Below are positions 14,451 through 17,542 of a stretch of DNA of 17,542 bases, piece by piece. The notes beneath the pieces are model-generated. The model worked only from the letters and a program-made list of their open reading frames with translations, did no database searches and had not been told where the DNA came from. Position numbers and translations under genes: made by a program. Every line of letters starts with the position of its first letter. Positions within the stretch are counted from its first letter, which is position 1. This DNA is from CBDUQP01 sp965369385 (GTDB lineage: Bacteria; Planctomycetota; Phycisphaerae; SM23-33): assembly GCA_965369385.1 (NCBI GenBank), contig CBDUQP010000077.1, forward strand, positions 1 through 17,542. Reading direction: 5' to 3'.

Positions 14451-14825
14451 ATGAGTAAGAAAATTGTAGTAGCCGACGATGAGCTTAGCATCCTCCACGT
14501 AGTGTCGATGAAACTGCGTAATGCGGGATATGACGTGTTTACCGCCGAGGATGGGGAAGAGGCTCTTGAGCTTTGCAGGGCCGAACATCCCGATATGCTG
14601 ATCACCGACCTGCAGATGCCGTATTTGAACGGTTTAGAGTTGTGCAAGTCTCTTCACGCAGATGATGAGACCCGTAGTATTCGAAAGATGATGATTACCG
14701 CTAGAGGGTTGGATATTGCCCCCGAAATAATGGATGAATCCGGCGTGTCAGTCGTTATGAGCAAGCCGTTCTCTCCGCGTGAAATGCTTCAGAAAGTAGT
14801 GAGCATGATTGGCGAAGCCGCCTGA
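14451..14825 (+). CDS. Stand-alone receiver (CheY-like response regulator)
   Basis: The 124-residue product is a single receiver domain with all key residues: acidic pair Asp9/Asp10, phospho-acceptor Asp53 in MLITDLQMP, Thr83, and Lys105 in SKPF. There is no output domain, so it must act by protein contact, as CheY or Spo0F do, or feed a phosphorelay. It lies 36 bp after the histidine kinase and 13 bp before the HD-GYP gene, which suggests one operon and a kinase-receiver-effector chain. The Shine-Dalgarno sequence is weak. The start is fixed by family alignment (MSKKIVVADDE). Confidence 0.92.
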   Translation: MSKKIVVADDELSILHVVSMKLRNAGYDVFTAEDGEEALELCRAEHPDMLITDLQMPYLNGLELCKSLHADDETRSIRKMMITARGLDIAPEIMDESGVSVVMSKPFSPREMLQKVVSMIGEAA

Positions 14826-14838
14826 GCAAGTATACCCC

Positions 14839-16524
14839 ATGAGTTCGAACCATGAAATCCAGGCTCGTCGTACTACGCTGTTGCGTAGGACGGGCGAGCG
14901 TCTCAAAGGCTGCCTTGGCGGTCTGGGGATGAATCTGTCTGTGCGAGACGATGCCGGCGAGGATGTTGCCGGTTTCGAGCCGTGCAACGGGCTCTGTAAA
15001 CTTCTGTGCGCCAACGGGCGCGGGTGTGCCGCCGCGATGCGAGATATGGCTGAGCGAGTGCTCAAATCCGCTGATGCGGTGCATGAGCGGGTGGATAATG
15101 GATGCTGCCTGTTGGCGGTTCCGGTGAACTTGCGTCGCAGGACGATCGGCGTGGCGATTTCATGTTTCCCCGCTAAGGAAGATTTCACCGAACAGCGAAT
15201 TGCAGAAATAAGCGATTCTTCCAGACTGGACAGTTCACTTGTTGGCGAACTGGCCGTGGACGCCTGCACTCGCAGTGCAAGTGAATCCGGCGCGATGCTG
15301 GAAGTATTCAAACAACTGCTGGGCAGTGAGCAGAGCTACCAGGTGAGCCAGGAAGAGATTGCCAGTCTTTCGATGAATCTGGCCACCAGCTTCGAAGAAC
15401 TTAATGTTGTTTACAACGCCAGCAAGTCCATGCGGATTGACCAGAGTCCCGAAGCGTATCTGAAGGGTGTGTGTGAGGAACTTCAAGACGTCTTGAACGC
15501 CCAAGCCGTCGGTGCTATTGTCAAGCTGCATCCCGATAACAATGAAGAACAAGAGATTGTGGTTGCTTGCGGCGAAACCGGACTGACCGGTGACCTGCTG
15601 AGGGGCCCGCTGCTGGAAAATATCACAACCAGGTTAGCCGAATCGCCGCGAGGGTTCAGCGACAATGAATTCAGTATTGGTGATCAGTTGATAGATCATG
15701 CGATACATTCGTTGATGGCTGTCTCGCTGACTTTTGATGGTCCGTTCAGTGGCGTTATGTTCGCCGTTAACAAGGCCGAGGGCGAGTTCGGCAGTATCGG
15801 CCAGAAACTACTGAGTTCCATCGCCAGCCAGAGTGCCGTATTCACCGCCAACAGCCGCCTGTACGCGGATGTCCAGGACCTGTTGATGGGTGTCTTACAC
15901 GCGATGACGTCAACGATCGACGCCAAGGATCCCTACACTTGCGGGCACTCACAACGTGTGGCGATTATCTCCAGGCGACTTGCCGAAAGCTGCGGATTTG
16001 ACAGGAAGTACTCGCAACGGATTTACCTTGCCGGCCTGATGCATGATATCGGTAAGGTTGGCGTGGATGAGTCAATCCTGTGCAAAGAGGGGAAACTCAC
16101 CGATAGCGAGTATCAGCAGATGCAAAGGCACCCGCAGATGGGTGCCAAGATCCTCGGTGGGATTCGCCAGTTGGATGATGTTCGCATAGGCATTCTGACC
16201 CACCATGAACGCCTGGATGGGAAAGGCTATCCCCAGGGGTTAAAGGGCGAAGAAGTGCCCATGGACGGTCTTATTATTGGATTGGCCGATGCCTTCGATG
16301 CGATGACTTCCAATAGGACCTATCGGGCTTCGCTTCCGCTTGAAAGCGTGGCTGAAGAATTGCAAAGATACGCTGGTAAGCAGTTCCACGCCGAGCTTGT
16401 CGAGACATTCCTTTCGTGGGATTTGCCGGCATTGCTTAGAGAATTGCACGCTCCAGTGCATGATGTATTCCCTGTTCTTCCAGACGAATCTAGCCTGGCA
16501 GGCGTCCTGAACCGCTCCTTCTGA
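14839..16524 (+). CDS. PocR-GAF-HD-GYP protein, likely cyclic-di-GMP phosphodiesterase
   Basis: The ATG at 14839 is preferred over the in-frame TTG 14809, which lies inside the previous gene. The Shine-Dalgarno sequence is poor for both. The 561-residue protein starts with a PocR-like sensory domain (about 20-135) with a cysteine cluster: Cys49, Cys53, Cys57, Cys63, then Cys89/Cys90 in DNGCCLLAVPV. A charged helical linker (about 150-190) and a GAF domain (about 192-342) follow. Residues about 345-500 are an HD-GYP domain: GHSQRV (His370), HDIGK (His402, Asp403, Lys406), HPQMG (His431), HHERLDGKGYPQGLKG (His455/His456, GYP at 463-465), and LADAFDAMTSNRTYR with Asp484. All metal and GYP residues are present, so enzyme activity on cyclic-di-GMP (known for RpfG-type proteins) is likely. 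The ligand of the N-terminal part is unknown. Confidence 0.92.
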   Translation: MSSNHEIQARRTTLLRRTGERLKGCLGGLGMNLSVRDDAGEDVAGFEPCNGLCKLLCANGRGCAAAMRDMAERVLKSADAVHERVDNGCCLLAVPVNLRRRTIGVAISCFPAKEDFTEQRIAEISDSSRLDSSLVGELAVDACTRSASESGAMLEVFKQLLGSEQSYQVSQEEIASLSMNLATSFEELNVVYNASKSMRIDQSPEAYLKGVCEELQDVLNAQAVGAIVKLHPDNNEEQEIVVACGETGLTGDLLRGPLLENITTRLAESPRGFSDNEFSIGDQLIDHAIHSLMAVSLTFDGPFSGVMFAVNKAEGEFGSIGQKLLSSIASQSAVFTANSRLYADVQDLLMGVLHAMTSTIDAKDPYTCGHSQRVAIISRRLAESCGFDRKYSQRIYLAGLMHDIGKVGVDESILCKEGKLTDSEYQQMQRHPQMGAKILGGIRQLDDVRIGILTHHERLDGKGYPQGLKGEEVPMDGLIIGLADAFDAMTSNRTYRASLPLESVAEELQRYAGKQFHAELVETFLSWDLPALLRELHAPVHDVFPVLPDESSLAGVLNRSF

Positions 16525-16580
16525 GGGGCACCACTGCAGGTGAAAAGTCCTGAAGTGTTCTTATCTTTGCCGGGTGCGCC

Positions 16581-16609
16581 TTTCCACGCTTTGCTTTAGC
16601 AGGTAGAAT
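16581..16609 (+). promoter_or_regulatory. Candidate promoter of the dnaJ-like gene
   Basis: TTTCCA (16581-16586) and TAGAAT (16604-16609) are 17 bp apart, with four and five matches to the sigma70 consensus. The -10 element ends only 6 bp before the ATG at 16616, so initiation at the usual distance would fall on or next to the start codon, giving a leaderless or nearly leaderless mRNA. No CIRCE element is visible in the 91-bp gap. Confidence 0.45.
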
Positions 16610-16615
16610 ACCGCT

Positions 16616-17542
16616 ATGGCAAAGCGTGACTATTATGAAGTTCTGGGCGTGGGGCGCAATGCGTCGGATCGCGACATTAAGAGTTCCTACAGGAAGCTGG
16701 CTCGCGAGTTTCATCCCGACGTGAACAAGGCTTCCGATGCCGAGAAGCGTTTCAAAGAGGCTACCGAGGCCTACGAAGTGCTCTCGGATGCGAAGAAACG
16801 CCAAATGTATGACCAATTCGGACACTCCCAGCCCTCAGGGGCGGGGCGAGGTGCCGGAAGGAGCCAAAGCGGCGGTTTTGGCGGATTCAACTTTGAGGAC
16901 ATCTTTGGGGCAGCCCAAGGTTCTCAAGGCTCCCAAGGCGGCGGCGGGTTCTCGGGGATGGGGCTTGACGACATCCTCCGTAATCTAGGCGCAAGGGGTG
17001 GCAGGAGAGGCGGCTCGCCACGCCCGCCCAGACGCGGGGAAGATATCGAGCACAACGTGAACCTGGACTTCCTCAAGGCGATCAGCGGCTCATCGGCCAC
17101 CATGCGCCTGAGGCGGGGCGATAAGACTGAGACGATTGACGTGAAAATTCCCCAAGGCGTTCATGAGGGTGCCAAGATTCGCCTTCGCGGCAAGGGGCAG
17201 CCGGGCAAGAGGGAAGATGGCGATCTGTATATCACCGTGGGCATCAAGTCTCACCCGTACTACCGCAGGGAAGATGATGATCTTTATGTGGACGTGCCCA
17301 TAAGCATCACAGAAGCCGCCCTGGGTGCCAAAGTGGACGTGCCCACGCTCGAAGGCCTGACCACGGTCACGGTCCCGGCTGGCACATCAAGCGGCACCCG
17401 CCTAAGGCTCAAGGGTAAGGGTGTCAAGAAGGCAAACAAGACGGGCGATCAGTTTGTGGTTATCAAGATAATGGCACCGAAGAAGCTTTCGGACAAGGCC
17501 AAGAAGCTCCTGAAGGACCTGGACCTCCAGGCCCCCTTCGAT
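16616..17542 (+). CDS. DnaJ/CbpA-type co-chaperone (3' end cut by window edge)
   Basis: J-domain proteins stimulate the ATPase of DnaK (Hsp70) and deliver unfolded clients. The frame runs open for 309 codons from ATG 16616 to the last base. The J domain (residues 3-68) has the HPD motif at 33-35 and the QMYDQFGH end. A Gly/Phe-rich linker (about 70-130) with FNFEDIFG follows, then the substrate-binding beta domains from about residue 140 (EDIEHNVNLDFLKAISG, IPQGVHEGAKIRLRGKGQPG, and later VPAGTSSGTRLRLKGKGV). No CxxCxGxG zinc repeats are present, so this is the type II (CbpA-like) class rather than DnaJ sensu stricto. Only the last part of the C-terminal domain should be missing. No clear Shine-Dalgarno sequence precedes the ATG. 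Confidence 0.94.
   Translation, partial: MAKRDYYEVLGVGRNASDRDIKSSYRKLAREFHPDVNKASDAEKRFKEATEAYEVLSDAKKRQMYDQFGHSQPSGAGRGAGRSQSGGFGGFNFEDIFGAAQGSQGSQGGGGFSGMGLDDILRNLGARGGRRGGSPRPPRRGEDIEHNVNLDFLKAISGSSATMRLRRGDKTETIDVKIPQGVHEGAKIRLRGKGQPGKREDGDLYITVGIKSHPYYRREDDDLYVDVPISITEAALGAKVDVPTLEGLTTVTVPAGTSSGTRLRLKGKGVKKANKTGDQFVVIKIMAPKKLSDKAKKLLKDLDLQAPFD

Noticed and set aside
16525..16615. Terminator or CIRCE element between the HD-GYP gene and the dnaJ-like gene
   Set aside because: Only 4-5 bp stems without a T-run are present, and no TTAGCACTC inverted repeat is found.

Overview
The window looks like a chromosomal segment of a Gram-negative bacterium, most likely a planctomycete (Phycisphaerae-like). 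This placement is inferred from the style of the proteins (the gamma and beta subunits, the GspG-like pseudopilin and the type II DnaJ) and from predicted signal peptides on the Fo c and b subunits. No rRNA or other decisive marker is present. Every gene I can support lies on the + strand. I see no tRNA, CRISPR array, insertion sequence or phage gene.

Region 1 (1-7781) is an F-type ATP synthase operon in the classical order atpB-E-F-H-A-G-D-C. The 5' end of atpB is cut by the window edge. A nitroreductase-family gene sits between atpD (beta) and atpC (epsilon). Spacing is uneven. F/H and H/A overlap by 4 bp and A/G are 2 bp apart, but gaps of 122-135 bp flank atpE and precede atpD. Each of these gaps holds or borders an inverted repeat. 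The gap before atpD also carries a duplicated copy of the atpD translation start, which makes a 20-codon upstream reading frame in phase with atpD.

Region 2 (7778-10552): hemC (hydroxymethylbilane synthase) overlaps the end of atpC by 4 bp. It is followed by a large signalling protein with pseudo-receiver, PAS, GAF, dead histidine-kinase stub and true receiver domains. This protein has a good candidate promoter of its own. A strong Rho-independent terminator at 10527-10552 is the first clear transcriptional end in the window, so the atp genes, hemC and this sensor may share read-through transcription.

Region 3 (10553-12808): after about 270 bp of non-coding DNA comes a small type IV pilus or type II secretion-like set: a GspG/PilE-like prepilin, a PilM-like actin-fold ATPase, and a short PilN-like single-span protein with a cysteine-rich tail.

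Region 4 (12972-16524) is a signalling cassette: a membrane PAS histidine kinase, a stand-alone CheY-like receiver, and a PocR-GAF-HD-GYP protein that is a likely cyclic-di-GMP phosphodiesterase. The position next to pilus genes suggests control of surface appendages or secretion, but that is inference.

Region 5 (16616-17542, cut by the window end) is a DnaJ/CbpA-type co-chaperone without a zinc finger. Its candidate promoter would start the transcript at or near the ATG.

The observations most worth a second look are the duplicated atpD start with its in-phase leader ORF, the nitroreductase inside the atp operon, the kinase-derived sensor that has lost its phospho-accepting His and its ATPase domain, and the two large extra segments in the alpha subunit.
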